64,000 nucleotides of DNA, taken from Amanita rubescens (Eukaryota > Basidiomycota > Agaricomycetes > Agaricales > Amanitaceae). The DNA lies in contig WION01000072.1 in NCBI GenBank assembly GCA_015039365.1, positions 62,001-126,000 on the forward strand, read 5' to 3'. Positions 45,825 to 58,700 of this stretch are shown here, in pieces (position 1 is the first letter of the stretch; each line of letters opens with the position of its first letter). Both the position numbers and the translations under genes were made by a program. The notes beneath the pieces are model-generated. The model saw only the letters and a list, made by a program, of their open reading frames with translations, was not told the origin of the DNA and did no database searches.

Positions 45825-47365
45825 GGGCTTTCTATGAAGGCACAATATGTGAGGCTTTGCCGGAAGCAATCCCGTGACAGTATTTTGATCAAATACTACG
45901 ATGAAGAACAAAGACAATCTTCTTCTACTTTAATTCAAAAAAAAAAAAAAAAAAGACAAGGAAGTGTGAATCAAACTCACATTATGCGATAGGAATCATT
46001 TGCAAGATCGGCTACTATACAGATAACACCCGTAGCACCGGGATTGTTAGACATGGCCAACAGTCTTAAGCGAAAAGTAGGGTATGAGGAGGAAGATATT
46101 GGTTCGACGCGGGAACGGTTAGGTCGTATGGATATTGACAAATGCATCTGATCATAACAGAATTGGATCTTCAAGTGGAACGGAGGTTGAGTAGCCAGTT
46201 ATACGAGAAAGTGCCGAAAATATGTATTGATGACATGTAAATGCATAATTACATTGCGAATAACCCGACACTCAGTGTACAAAACAACAAAGTAATTGAT
46301 ATATAACTGAAACGTTGAACAATGGGACACTATGGCAATATATAGTGTACGACGTGTCAGCGCGCCCAATTGCCACAACCGTCGTCCGCTGCGAGATTGT
46401 TACTTAATGCAATGCGACTCGCGGTAGACCCGAGGAGCCCTCAGCCTACCGGTAAGGGGACAGCTCTCAGCAAAGCCTCTCTATGACAGCAGGCAACGAA
46501 TTCAAGACAGGCTTGTTTCGACGGTCGGTGGCAGGAAGTGTGCAAAAGATGTAAGGCGGAAAGACGGTCTCGGCAGCAAGGTCAGACATTACTAAAATAC
46601 AATCAGCACATCGAATTGCGCCCGCAACATATGAACAGACCCAGGACGGTCGATGTCAATCCGGCGGGTAAATCCTCAGCCTCGGCCCTCGGGACATGAA
46701 AGACGAAGGGCCGAAACAATCCTCGGCGCATATTCCAAAAGAGCGGTCGGCCGCAGACGCGGGGAGCAGTGGCGACTGGGAGAAGGAGAGTATATTGTGA
46801 CTTATTTGGAATCTGGATTACTGGCGCTTAAGGAGCGTTACGTTACAACGCCTTACAACCGCGATTTTGATCCCCCCATTTCGAGATACACCTACACTTC
46901 GTTTCGGCCGTATGCAAACACGAAGTGTAACAAAAGGACTTGGTAATTAACATTTCACCTCACACTCTTGTGCGCTTCTTCACCACTTCCTTTCCCCACG
47001 CTAGCCACTGCATTGAATGAGGTCATAGATCAAAAGTTTGTCTTTAAATTTGTCATGCCCTCGCTCCAACTCATTAAAATACCCCAGTTTCCCAATCTCA
47101 GCGGAGTTGAATTCCTGCACTCCACATTCTGCTCAGGAAGAGCACCTGATGCCTGACCTGCTTTTGGGCTCTGTTGCCCTTCTACGCCATGTCTCGAGCT
47201 GGGACGAGAGCAGAAACCAGGATCCAGAGGTGCTCTTGAACCTAGAGACCACTTACTCCTCCATGGAAAAGGTCCCATCAAGCAATGGACACCTGGGCCA
47301 AGTCATTCCGTGAGCAATAACGATCAACTGAGTCCTCCCTGCTGTCTGATATAGCAACGTCTACC
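45825..47365. other. spacer with A-tract
   Basis: A run of about 19 A lies at 45938-45956, possibly the tail of an old retroposed sequence. Short frames at 46653-46946 and 47038-47313 are unassigned; the latter may be an upstream exon of the next gene. Confidence 0.35.
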
Positions 47366-48860
47366 TTGGCTATAAGCCTGAAGCGAAAACAGGAAACTTC
47401 TGCGGGAGGACATGGGTTTGAGACAGAGACAGATGACGTTTCCCGGAAGAAGATAAAAACAGAAACACGCAACCAGCGTCGACGCAACCATAAACTCAAG
47501 GACCCAATGCGGAAAACTGAAGAATTGCAGTCAGAGGGGGGCATAGATGCAATGAATTTGAAAATCAGTAAGACTGGCTGGCAGGGCGTCGACTTTAAAC
47601 AGACTGACAAAGGTAAAGCTGTGGTGAGGGATTGGCAAACAGGTCAGGTTGGGAAACACCTCCTCTCTTTCAAAAGAATACACTACCGGGAACAGTGAGT
47701 ATCCCACTAGCTTTTCATTACAGACTGCCTTCCACCTCTAATTGATCCTAGCTTTAAAACACGCATCCGAGATGCACAGGGTCGAAAAATCATTGTTCGA
47801 ACATTCGTTGGAGAGCCTGAGATGGTTCTGGCGAATACATTTCCTGAAGAGGTAAAGGCTTTTGTAGATGCAGTGGAGGCTGCTGGTACTGGGTTCTCTG
47901 AGGCTGATATGGAAGCGAATGCAAGAGGAGCGCACTTCTTTTCCATCATGGGTCATGATAGGCAATGTAAAGAAGTGCGTATACTCTCTCCTAAAATATT
48001 ATGCTGTTCACTCACCGGAAAAAATAGAAACCAGGTCTATCCAAGTTCCATCGAGACAACCAAGAGCTCATCAACAATCTCATGGCTCCAGGGACAGCTA
48101 CCTCAAAGCTTAAGTCAGTTCTCCACTCTTTTCCAGTGCACACTCAACTGAACAGTTACTGGGTTAATTTAGTAAACTTGTGGCAGAACATCTTGAACGG
48201 GAATTCCCCCGAATCGCAGCCAGGTATCGCAAATGTGCAAAACGGCTGGGCATTCACCCTCTGTTTGGACCCTTCTTCAACTGGTGCATCAATGCCCCTC
48301 GTAAAGAAATTAAACGGGTACATTGTCAGCCTCATGTGGACGCCAAAAACCTTGCCATTGGAATCTGCGTTTTATGGGTTTATGGTGAGCCTGATTCTAG
48401 GTCTACTTATGCATTTTTTTCACCAGTTTTCCTCCGTTTATCTCAGGGAAATTCAACAGCAAAACCCTGTCCTGGTTGGTGATATGGGAAGCAGGTATAA
48501 TTATGGAACTCCCCCCTGGAGTTTTTTTAATGTATCCATCGTCACTATTTTTCCACTTCAATATCGACCTGGAAGGCAGGGTACTTTTACCTTAACTACC
48601 TGAAAATTTCTAACCCTCTCATAGATATTGAGAAACATATTGTGGTGACAAATAACGGTGAATATCCAACCCCAGACAACTCTGTTCCCCTTAATGATGG
48701 TACGGGGCGTGGGTCTGCAGTTTGGTTTAATCAGGCCTCCATGTTCCAAACTGCAGAGTTGGGTGTTTCAACTATTGCTGAGGCCAAGAGATTTGGAATG
48801 GATGCTACCTGTGATGCAAAGGGACTCATAGATAATGGACTGTTTCCATATAACAATTAG
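47366..48860 (+). CDS. putative 2OG-Fe(II) dioxygenase-like protein
   Basis: Supported exons are 48028-48113, 48173-48384, 48447-48580 and 48633-48860, preceded by a coding stretch to 47974 (TRIRDAQGRKIIVRTFVGEP) and a basic exon from about 47366. The core reads FPRIAARYRKCAKRLGI, PLFGPFFNWCINAPRKEIK and RVHCQPHVDAKNLAIGICVL. SWLVIWEAGIIMELPPGVFL and PSSLFFHFNIDLE come next, and GRGSAVWFNQASMFQTAELG follows. H-x-D (48331), a distal H (48553) and a later R-x-S (~48708) match the metal and cofactor pattern of double-stranded beta-helix 2-oxoglutarate dioxygenases. This could be a TET/JBP-related or other mushroom-expanded family; the assignment is inference. The joins near 47700 and 48625 are uncertain, so some damage is possible. 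Confidence 0.5.
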
Positions 48861-50003
48861 TCCTAGGTACTACATACGCTCTTCTAGACTTCCCCGGCAA
48901 TGTTTATACCATCGTGCGTGATAAGGACACCACGAGCGGGATGGCCCACTCCGTATTCACAGGTTGGTGACCTTGGTATATGAAAACGAGGACCAGGGCG
49001 GGAGATAAGGCAGGAGCATCAGCAGCACGACGGGCCGTGATGAGGAGGCTTGGGTTGGACCTGGACGGGCACAGTGTTGGGTCTGGGTCTGTCGTTTCTA
49101 CCTCAGCAGGCATAAAGCATAGCGACAATTTTACTTTCCTGAATCTCGGGACCGGCGCCTACTGCTTTCATCGCCATCAATGCCGACCTTACTGGAGGCA
49201 ATGGAATGGCAACGCGAGAGATCGGTCCAACGGAGGGCGTCGAGGTGGCAATACGGGGCCCAATGTGGGGGTGCGGGTTTGTGATCATGTCCGATCGCAT
49301 CCTCCCTCACGATGTCGTTCCTCCTCAACACTGCATCGGGTGTACCTTACCCGCGTGAATATCGTTGCCAACCGTGCCCCTACGTGAAGCTATGTCGGCG
49401 ATGGCCACGACAGCGGCGAGAACTAGCGACTGGGTGGCAGCATTAATTGAAATATGCTCTGGTGCTGCCACACCTCTAACAGCAACGCCCACTTATCCGT
49501 CGTTTCCTTGCTCTCAGCATACCCACTTATCCCATCTACCTGGCATCCATCTTCATTTTATCACAGAATATAAGAAAATGCCGAGCTCGGATTACACACC
49601 CTCTCTTCACCATCGAACCACTCTACCGCAGTGCCCCCTATACCGTGTGTCATTGACCGGCCGCCCTGCTTTTCATTTCCAGAAATAACCCATTATCACT
49701 GCACGCCAAAACTATCATGAATGATGAAATCGGCGATAAAGGAAAGATAATAGGCCCGTTCGTCACCTGCATCCCTATCCAGCGCAATTTCCAATCACAA
49801 TATTTCCCATAATCGTGGACGGACATGATTTGCGCTCTATGGATAGTACGTATTGATTAGCGCCGGTTGAATCTGGGGTTCGAAAAGCGTGACAACCCTC
49901 ACTAGTCGATATTGATCCATAGAACGCCCAAAGAATACCTATGAGGGGCATGAAGTAAGCTGGGAATGGCGCAACGAGACAGAGAGTTTACGAGTTGGTG
50001 TGG
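48861..50003. other. no supported gene
   Basis: Minus-strand frames around 48904-49331 (for example GPISRVAIPLPPVRSALMAM) may be remnants of a membrane or other protein, but no domain is recognisable. Confidence 0.3.
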
Positions 50004-50299
50004 TGTGAGTCATTTGAGCTCTTTAGATGCATGGAGGTCGAGTTGTTTGTTCTGATAAAAATGAAGGGCAGTGGATGAATGCCGAGGAGCGTTCCGGTGA
50101 GGGCATGCTGATGCTTGTCCAGATGCAGCTGATGTAGGTTGGGGTTAGGGTTGGGAAAAGAGACGGGCAATATGTAAACGGGGTAGGTTAAGGTTGAAGG
50201 GACACGAGGAAAAGCCGAAGCAAAGCGTTGTCCTATCTGAAATCGATAGCGTATGAACAAGAGAAGGATGAAACAGTTAAGAGAGAACGTACATCAGTA
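50004..50299. repeat. duplicated ~300-bp segment, copy 1
   Basis: This aligns with 50778-51079 over its whole length at roughly 85-90% by eye. It runs from GTGAGT...GATCTCTTTAGATGCA-like sequence to GAGAGAACGTACATCAGT. It contains GGGGTTAGGGTTGGG. Function unknown. Confidence 0.7.
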
Positions 50300-50734
50300 G
50301 ATATCGCTCACGAGTTGGCATAATGTTCCGAGGCCGACTGAAAGGAGGAATCGGTTTTTTTAACGACGAGTTTTGTAACACTTTAAGCTGCCGATGATGG
50401 CCGAGGCCTTCTAAAAAAAACAAACTAATTAACATGCTTTTTGCCGATGTTACTTGTATCTGTTTCTCACAAAAGTTATACATATTGGTCTACAGATTTA
50501 TATAATAAGATCTAGCTAGTCGTATTCAGAGATCATAAGTCTCCCGAGCCTCATTTCATTTCATTCTGGAATTGCTTCACTCCGAACTGTAGCGGCAAAT
50601 ACCGACTCGCGACTTGGCAAGCATGATCAAATAGTGTTGTGCGGGCCGACATTTTTATATACATTTACTCTATTATTAAAGCCCTATTATTTCCTGCCTC
50701 TGCTGCTATAAAATATTAAATACTACCAAACCAA

Positions 50735-50783
50735 ATGGCCTCGGATATGCCACGCAAAGCGGTGGCCCACAGCACCAAGTGAG
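50735..50783 (+). repeat. dispersed hairpin motif, copy e
   Basis: GGCCTCGGATATGCCACGC, loop, then GCGGTGGCCCACAGCACCAAGT. It abuts the second copy of the 300-bp duplication. Confidence 0.6.
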
Positions 50784-51079
50784 TTGTTTGATCTCTTTAG
50801 ATGCAGAGGTCGAGTTGTATGCTCTGATCAAATTGAAGGGCTGTCGACGAATGCCGGGGAGGGGTCTGGTGAGGACACACTGAAGCTTGTCCGTATGAAG
50901 CTGATGGGGGTTGGGGTTATGGTTGGGAAAAGAGACGAGCAATAGGTCAGGTGTAAATGGGGTAGGTTAAGGTTGAAGGGACATGAGGAAAAGCCGAAGC
51001 AAAGCGTTGTACTATTTGAAATAGATAGCGTATGAACAAGAGAAGGATGAAACAGTTGAGAGAGAACGTACATCAGTCC
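50778..51079. repeat. duplicated ~300-bp segment, copy 2
   Basis: This is the second copy of 50004-50299. The LINE inserted four bases beyond its end. Confidence 0.7.
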
Positions 51080-51097
51080 TATTCTCTTACCCACATC

Positions 51098-54000
51098 TTT
51101 TTTTTTTTTTTTAATAAGAATTTTGTATTGATGTGCTAGGTGAGGAACAGTGGAGACTGTATGTATGATGCATAGCGACTTCGGTCGTATATGAGGAGAG
51201 TGACGTGTTGAAAGAAACGTAATCACTATAGGTTAAGCACGCGGTAGATCGTAAAAAATGATTTTCGGTGAGAGAGAGATAGTCAAAGGAAATCACGGTA
51301 CATCAAGAGGTAAATGATCAAAAGAGAACGCGAGAAGATTTTCTTTAATGAAGTTAGCCAGGGATTTTTCGTTTTTTAAATCCCTTTTCCATGTGAGTAA
51401 AGAAGGAAGTGAAAAATTATACCTGCAAGTAGTCAGGATGTGCTCTCGTGAGTGGAAGACGTCGGGAGTGCAAAGGCTACAAACGGTTGGCTTATCAGGG
51501 AATATGCGTTGATTGTGCTCCCCTGTTGGCGCATGTCCAGTCATAGCGTAAGTGAGACGCGTTAGGACGGACATTTTGTTGTCGGCTAGTTCAAAGAAGA
51601 AGCGTTTATGGGCGCTCGATCCAATTCGAGGCAGGAAGGGGCGTTTATTACGTCTAATTTGAAGCCATTTACGGCCACGGTATGAAGGGAGACTAGCTTT
51701 GAGTCGCCATTGGGCATTGGCGTTCAGGCAGTTGTAGGAGATATAGTGTTCACGTAGGACGATTGAACCTGTAAAGCGGGGTTCTCCTCCGGTTTTGGCT
51801 ATGTTATCGACCTTGTCATTCCCTGTAACGCCAACGTGCGAGGGACAGTAAGAGAAATTGACGTTGATATTGGATGAAGAGAGAAGGTCGAGGAGAAGAA
51901 GGTTGAGCCGTAGTGACGCCATTTGATTAGAGTGGAGGTCCATGCTGAGGCCGCCTTTGAGTACCGCTTCGTTGTCAATAAGGAAGAAGGCAGAGTGGTG
52001 ATGGGGTTGTCGATTGGTGACGAACCATTGGACTCCGGCTACGAGGGCTTCAATTTCTGCATCAAATGAGGAGGCTGCAGGACATCTGTGGTAATCGTGC
52101 TCGAATGGTATACCGTCAACGTAAGCGACAAAAGCAGCCTGGCCTAGACGTTGTTTGCGCCAATAGGCGCCATCGGTGTAGATGACGACATTGTTGGGGT
52201 TGTCGTGGATGGAAGCGATCCAGGATTGGAAAGAGCGTAGCCAAGGGTGAAAATCGTCTGACGACTTTTTGGGGTGGATCATGTTGTGCCAGGTGACACG
52301 TGTGGGATAAATGTCAAGGACACGGCTTCCTGGTCGGTTGGCTTCATGAAAGATATCAAATTGTTCGGCGATTAGATCTTTGTCTGTGCGGAGCCGGGTG
52401 AGAGGGTTGTCGCTGGGAAGGTGGCGTGGTCGGCGTTTAGCCCTCCGTCTGATGAGCTTGGCTGGGATAGGGTCCGTTTACCAAGCTATTTTAAGAAGGT
52501 GGTTGTCTGGGAGACTGGCGATTCGGGCTGTATAACCGTTGAGGACAAGGTTGCCCCATTACTCCCCATAGATAAAGCGGTGGTAAGCCGGATATGATTT
52601 CTGTGCCACCAACAGGTGATCCCTTCATGCCGCCGGTGATCCATCGCGCCGCAAAACTTTGGACCCTCCCAACATGTTTGAGGTGTCTAACGACACCTTG
52701 TCCATTATGCGAGTACCATAGGGGAAGCCCGTATGATAAGACCGACAAAACAACTGACTTATAAGCCAATGCACGGTTCCTCGGTTCAAGGCCACGACAA
52801 GAGTTGCCTAACATGTTGCAGGCACGTATTGTACTAAAGGCTTTATTAGTGTAATATCGAACATGGTAGTCAAATTTGAGAAATGAGTCGAAGAAGAAAC
52901 CTAAATAACGCCAAATTTCCGAGGGTTTAACAACATATTGTTTCCCATTCCAGTCAATGGTTAGATCAGGCTGTGGGACATGAGCGAACTTTCTTTGGGA
53001 AGCGGAGAGATCGTAAGCGGTGAAATGTTTTAGCTCAACTTTGGACGGCTCAATAGTGATGCCAATTTTCCCAAAGTAATCGACCATGAGTTCGAAGGCC
53101 CGCTTGAGCCGACGATTGTTGCCTTTCATTGAGTCAGATGATGTGACAAGTGTGCCATCATCAACGAAGAATAGGCAATTAACCTGATTATTAATATCGT
53201 AAGGGAAGAAGACTTTTAGCACGAGAGAGATATAAAGAGCAGACAGGACTGGCGACAAACAGTCGCCCTGTGGTACTCCTTGATCGGTGTCATAGAAGTC
53301 TGAGACGCTTGATCCCCAACGATATTGTGTGCGTCTATTTTGGAAAAAACTGGTTATCATGTTAGCGATGCGTGGCCCAAATCCCAGTTTGATTAGAAGT
53401 GCTGTTAAGACTTCGTGATTGATTGAGGGAAAGAACTGTGCGATGTCTAGTGCTAAGACGGTGGTGTGAAGGCCTCTATCTCGGGATTTACTGATGAAGT
53501 CCATAAGAAGGACGCCAACATCTATTGTCGCGTGTTTTTTGATGCCTCCGAATTGTCCAGGGTGGAAGAGGTCGTGGGCTATGCCATCAAACTGAAGTCG
53601 CATGGCGATAACTTTGGTGAAAAGTTTGCCTATCGTGTTGAGGAGAGCGATTGGTCGATAAGCCTTGGGGACAGAGTAGTCATCTTTTTTCGGCTTAGGA
53701 ATGATGACTGAGACAGCGTCCTTGAAAATGTTAGGCCAAATGCCGCTATCGAGGATGGCATTGAAGAGGGAGGTCAGACCCAATAGTACGTTATCATGGC
53801 TCGCAAGTGCTAATTTGATATGCCTCCACGTGATGTGGTCAAGACCGGGTGCGGAGGAATTAGAGGTGGAGCGGAGCGCATCCAATATTTCTTTAGCGGA
53901 GATGGGGGGGCATGATCTTTCTTCAGATGAAGGCAAGCTGTGGATGAAGTTCCAGTCGATATCATTTGATGCTGATGAGCTATTGAACTGAGCGTGCATG

Positions 54001-54466
54001 GTTTCCCATAGTTGTTCCTGTTTCGTTAGAAGAACACCATTAGCATTTTTAATCTGAGAGTAAGATGGTGGAGGTCGCGGTCGAATCCAACGCAATCCCT
54101 CCCAGGGTCGGTTGGTTTTAGACATCATGGCTAGCTTAATATCGAAATAGGTACGTCTCGCATTCCTCGTTGTGGCTTTGTATTCCCTGTAATTTTCTCT
54201 TGTTCGTGAGGCTTCGTAAATTTCTTTGGCGATCTGGCAGTCATCCGTCCACCATGCGCAAGGCCTGGACCCATTTTTGGAACGTTTGGCGTTGGAGGTC
54301 CATGCAAAGTGAAAGGCTTGTCCCATAGCTTTAGTTGAAGCTTCAAGGTCATTGCCGCTGTGAAGGGCGTTACCACAGTTGACGATGGCTTGAGCTAAAC
54401 CATCAATGAATGCTGATTCTTCGTCCGAGTCTTGTTTGATGTATTCGTCGCCTAGCCAGGCAATAA
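51098..54466 (-). mobile_element. 5'-truncated LINE (Tad/I-like) with target duplication
   Basis: TCTCTTACCCACATC occurs at 51083-51097 and again at 54467-54481, a perfect 15-bp target-site duplication. The plus-strand T-run at 51098-51112 is the poly(A) tail of a minus-strand element. Coding runs from 54466 downwards through reverse transcriptase, RNase H and a zinc-binding C-terminus; the endonuclease is missing, as in 5'-truncated insertions. Confidence 0.9.
51293..54466 (-). pseudogene. LINE ORF2: RT and RNase H, frameshifted
   Basis: The RT region (54326-52491) has the fingers and palm motifs GLDHITWRHIK, IIPKPKKDD and YRPIALLNTIGKLFTK, then the catalytic ALDIAQFFPSINHE, GVPQGDCLSPVLSALYI and FFVDDGT. 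A frameshift near 52560 and a stop near 52483 (in LLKIAW) break the frame. Coding then resumes and passes through an RNase H domain (VVIYTDGAYW, FDAEIEALVAG, FFLIDNEAVLKGG, HVGVTGNDKVDNIAK). It ends with a C-x2-C...H...C zinc motif (CSLCTPDVFHSREHILTTC). RNase H after RT points to the Tad1 or I clade. Upstream reading (WLGDEYIKQDSDEESAFID) is open to the insertion boundary, so there is no start codon. The copy is non-autonomous, but its low damage suggests a fairly recent insertion. Confidence 0.9.
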
Positions 54467-54481
54467 TCTCTTACCCACATC

Positions 54482-55723
54482 GCTGTTTCAACCATGACGT
54501 TCTTGAGAATAACATCTACCGGTTGTAAGTGAAAAATCAGCATCTGATGATTGATATAACATAGATGCTCACCCTGATCAAAACTGACATGGTGCGTAAC
54601 AGGCGGTGAACACAAGGATACTTGCGAAAATCATAGTATAAGTGTCTAATCGTTGACGCGTTGTCAGAAGCGTTGACAAAATAAAACAACTTGGAAGGAA
54701 CTGACCCGGTAGTCAAACGCGTATTTGAGGAGGAACCTAGGTTCTCTTCAAGTTTCAAACCATTCTCATCAATCTAAAAGCGATCTCTCAGTGTTCTAAC
54801 TGTCGATAATGACCTGCGGGCAGCCATCCCCGAGCACTGTCCAAATGGGGTAGGAACCAGACCCTCGCTATACACACGCGCTTGGAAATTCGCTCGGGTG
54901 GCTCAACCCTTTCGTCGACTAAAAGGGGTAAAGAGGATTGCGGGCAGGAGGCTGATGAAAGTGGAAGTTATGACCTATGGGCTATGGCAATGTAACGCTG
55001 TGCGACCTTGACTTGATAGGGAATTGACAATTGCATGCTGCTGTGCTTGTGATTAAAATCAGAATTAACTGAGGTTTACATCTCACTGCCCTATTTGTGT
55101 TCAAATGCTTATCTATGGTATGTGGTTCATATTTTTGGTCAGTACATCTTTGACTTCTTCGTGGCCTTATTTTCCTTCCGGAGGCAATTTCTGCCCCTAG
55201 GTTTGTCTTCTACAGCATTTCGCTTCGGCTTCAATAGTATTGACTAGATATGGCCGACTGCATCGGCACCACCTTGCTTGACCTCTATTGCGGCATTGCA
55301 TAATCGCTACTTGGTACATTTCTCTTTATCCAAACTTTAATGAATGAACAACTTAAGAGGCGACTCGACTACCGTCTCGACCGATAAAAAGGACTGTCCG
55401 CCGTCTGAGGATATCGGTAACGGAAGCGTCAAACAGACTCAAATGACGGCATAATAAGAGAGTGATCTGGGCGGCGAAGACTCCAAACACACCGTTACAC
55501 ACGCACACAGACAGCTCGGAGTTTGTTCCTGCAAGAAGGACGAAGAAAGAGTCACCATCAGATTCGACTTGTTGTTTAAGATTTCACTGACTTGATAGCA
55601 ACGCATCTCTCAACACCTTTGCACTACGAACTTGAACGCCTCAGTGCAATTAGTAAATTACTTCTTCACCCTTCTCCAACTGCGAGATTTTCTGGAAGTT
55701 AGCAGCAACGCCTCACATAAACA
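54482..55723. other. intergenic; possible minus-strand exon
   Basis: A minus-strand frame at 54537-54758 (SKLFYFVNASDNASTIRHLY, then DFRKYPCVHRLLRTMSVLIR followed by GTGAGC) looks like a first exon with a donor site. Its downstream exons would lie where the LINE inserted, but none was recognised. The rest is upstream region of the Zn2Cys6 gene. Confidence 0.4.
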
Positions 55724-58700
55724 ATGGATGAGCCTGATGCTCCGCATCATACGGGGCAGCCATTTTCAAATTGCATATACGCCGAACTCGCAGTGGACCA
55801 GCAACGGTGTAGCGGAGATCCGTCGGTTGCCCCCGAGCCTCTTCAGCTTGTCCGTCTGGGAGGGCAACCAAATGAGAAGCACCGCAAGCTTTCATGCAGG
55901 GAATGTCAAAGGTATGTATTGCTGCTGTGGTTGTCTTCTGCTGCATCATTTTACCAAATTATTTACGCAGGTTGAAGATCAAGGTGAGGAACTTTGGCCT
56001 GGGCTCGAATATTCTGCTCACTTGTCTTGATCTCCAGTGCGATCGTGTATTTCCATGTTCGGTTAGGAATTTTGAACTCAATTCCCTGCGGGGACCTGTA
56101 GACTTAAAAGCTAATCGATTGTCTCTTCTAGTCGTGCGTCAGGAGAGGATGGAGTAGCCTCTGTCCAGAAGGTACGAATATTCCCATCGAGATTTCGTGG
56201 CACGTACTTCACTTCTATCATTCTAGGTGCTCTGATATCTGGACAGCCTGGTAGTCGGTAGGTCTTCCGATCTCCAAAATCTAGATATATTCCGTCCCTT
56301 TGGCTGAGCTACCGATTTAGATACATTCTCGAAAGCAGAGAGCAATTAGAAGACAAAATATCTCAACTTAGCAGCCGGATGTGGCAGCTAGAGGATGCTT
56401 TAGAAGCATCATGTTCTAATCAGCCACATCCATTGTTAGCGCCTGGGCTGCGGAGCGTCAAAACGTCACAAGATTTGTATACCTCGCAGAGCGTCCTGAC
56501 CCAGCAAACGATCCCTGCTAATAATAACGCTTCAAGAGTGGAGCCTATCAGAAGGTTAGCATCCACGACACTCCCTGGATTTGACTGTCGTTCTTATGTT
56601 TTCTCGACTCCAGCATGCATCCCCAAAACGCTAACTCGAAACAGCCATCGCGACAGGTATCCATACCGCCAGAGGCCCCTCCTGATGCTCTCCAATTAAG
56701 CACTTCATTCCCATTCCCCTGGTCGATGGATCTCAGCGTCCGGAAGCGTATACGAGATGCGTTACCCCCTCTGGCCGAGGCACAAGCAATCTGCGCGGAA
56801 GCCAGGAAGAACGCTCTTTGGCAGTGAGTTTATTAGCCGCCTGACAGAGTTTACGTTTTTCCAACTTCTTTTCATTTGCTGAGCATAGATACAATGTTGA
56901 TCCTTCGGAAACCTTTTTGCACAATCTTCTTCATTATTGCTATGTGACGCCCGTGCATGATCTGAGCCCTCGACGCCTTGCACTCCTGTTGATGGTTCTC
57001 TCGATTGGCTCCCTCGTAGATCTTAACAAGCCACTGGGAAACCTGTATGGAAAAGCCTATCATCATCTTGCCCGTGCGTCAGTCTCCGAAATACCACTGA
57101 TAGAGAAACCTGATTTTGACCTGTTACATACTTTGGTACGCATGTCTTTGTGTTGAGTATGGGTGTAACGTAAACGATTTAGTTCCTCATGATTTGGTAC
57201 CATTTAACGTTTTCTGGCGACGAAAAAGCTCTGGTTTATGCTTGGAATCTCATGGGCTTCGCCGCTACGTTGGCGCAACGGGTTCGTACATTCGCATTTC
57301 TGCTCTTCCTGTGATATCAGCGTATGTTTGACAGCTTGGACTTCGTGCGTAACGTTTTTTTTTTCAGGAGCGTGCCATTGCTTCATAAAGACACAAACTC
57401 AGATCGTGATGAATCCCGAATGAAACGTATTCCAGAAGTGTTTGAGAAGCGAAGAGCTATCTTCTGGGAATTGCTGTATTTGGATTGTCGAATGGTAATA
57501 GAGTTTTGATATACCTGTACCGCGCTAACAACTATTCTAGAGCCTATCGCTTGGCCTACCGCCATCCATATGCCTTGCCCATGTCGATGCAAAGCCGCCC
57601 ATATATAATGGTCTAGGACTGTACGGACCGAGAGAAGAGGTTATTTGTACGTTTCCGCCACTTCAGATACCGTTAGCGCATTAACATCGAATGGGAGACT
57701 ATCAATGGAAGAACTCGTTTTTCGTCAGTTGCCTAACCCCCATCTTGCAAACTATTGTCGATGTGACACTTCCCGATTATGCTCATATCCTTTTCTTGGA
57801 TAGCAAAGTTCGGGACTTTGATATGCCCAAATTACTTGGAACAAACGAAAGTTCGACTAACGCTTCACACTTTTTGAACATGCAAAGGGCACTGTTCAGC
57901 ACGAATCGCGATCTAGGTACGGATCGTTTCCCATTTATTGATAAGGATGCTGAATATTTCGGAGCGTTATTGCAACTGCATCATTGTTATTTCACTCAGG
58001 CTATGAGGGGCCCAGAGTCGTTAGATCTGCATCACAAATATTATCCTTCTGTTCTCGCGACGTATCTTGGGGCATCCTCGCTGATCAAAGCCGTGCAAGC
58101 ACTCTTTGACCAGGAGCCCAATCTGAGTACCCGGTTTTTGCACTTCTGGCGCAATGTGTTTTCTGCGGCTGTGAGTCGTTAAGAATGGCTCCTGTGTGGA
58201 ATGAGACAATCGAGTCATTCTTAGGTAACTCTTGGGCTTTTCATATCACGGGCACCATCGACCTCGGTTACTCCCTATGCATTGCAGGACTTGGAGGCTA
58301 TATCTCGTCTTTTCATGACAGCGGGAAAGATGCTTCCATTTAGCGCTAAGGCCTTGGTGAGCCATGGTTCGCAGTACCAAGGACCTACGTTGATCTAACC
58401 CGGAACTAGCCCATCATCGAGAAGCTTGTGGAAAAATGCCGCCGTAGTTGCCGACAGCATCGAAGCGGTACTACCGATAACGGTACGCCTCCACCTTCGC
58501 AATATATATATGGCGGTAAACACGTCTTACAGAGCGGCCTTTTGAGCTGCTTCCATCTTTCCAAAGTGCTCATCCTACACTCGTACAGTTCGCTGAACAG
58601 ATCAAGTATACATCGTCACCAATACCGCCGTTGAGAGGCAGACAGGACTCGAATACGCTTCTTGCTTCCAATGCATGGTTGCCTGACATTCATCAGTTTT

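Noticed and set aside
45938..45956. A-tract as the 3' end of a LINE or SINE
   Set aside because: No target duplication or retroelement coding sequence found beside it. Could be slippage.
50136..50152. GGGGTTAGGGTTGGG as an interstitial telomere
   Set aside because: Only about two units and degenerate in the duplicated segment. Too short to call telomeric.
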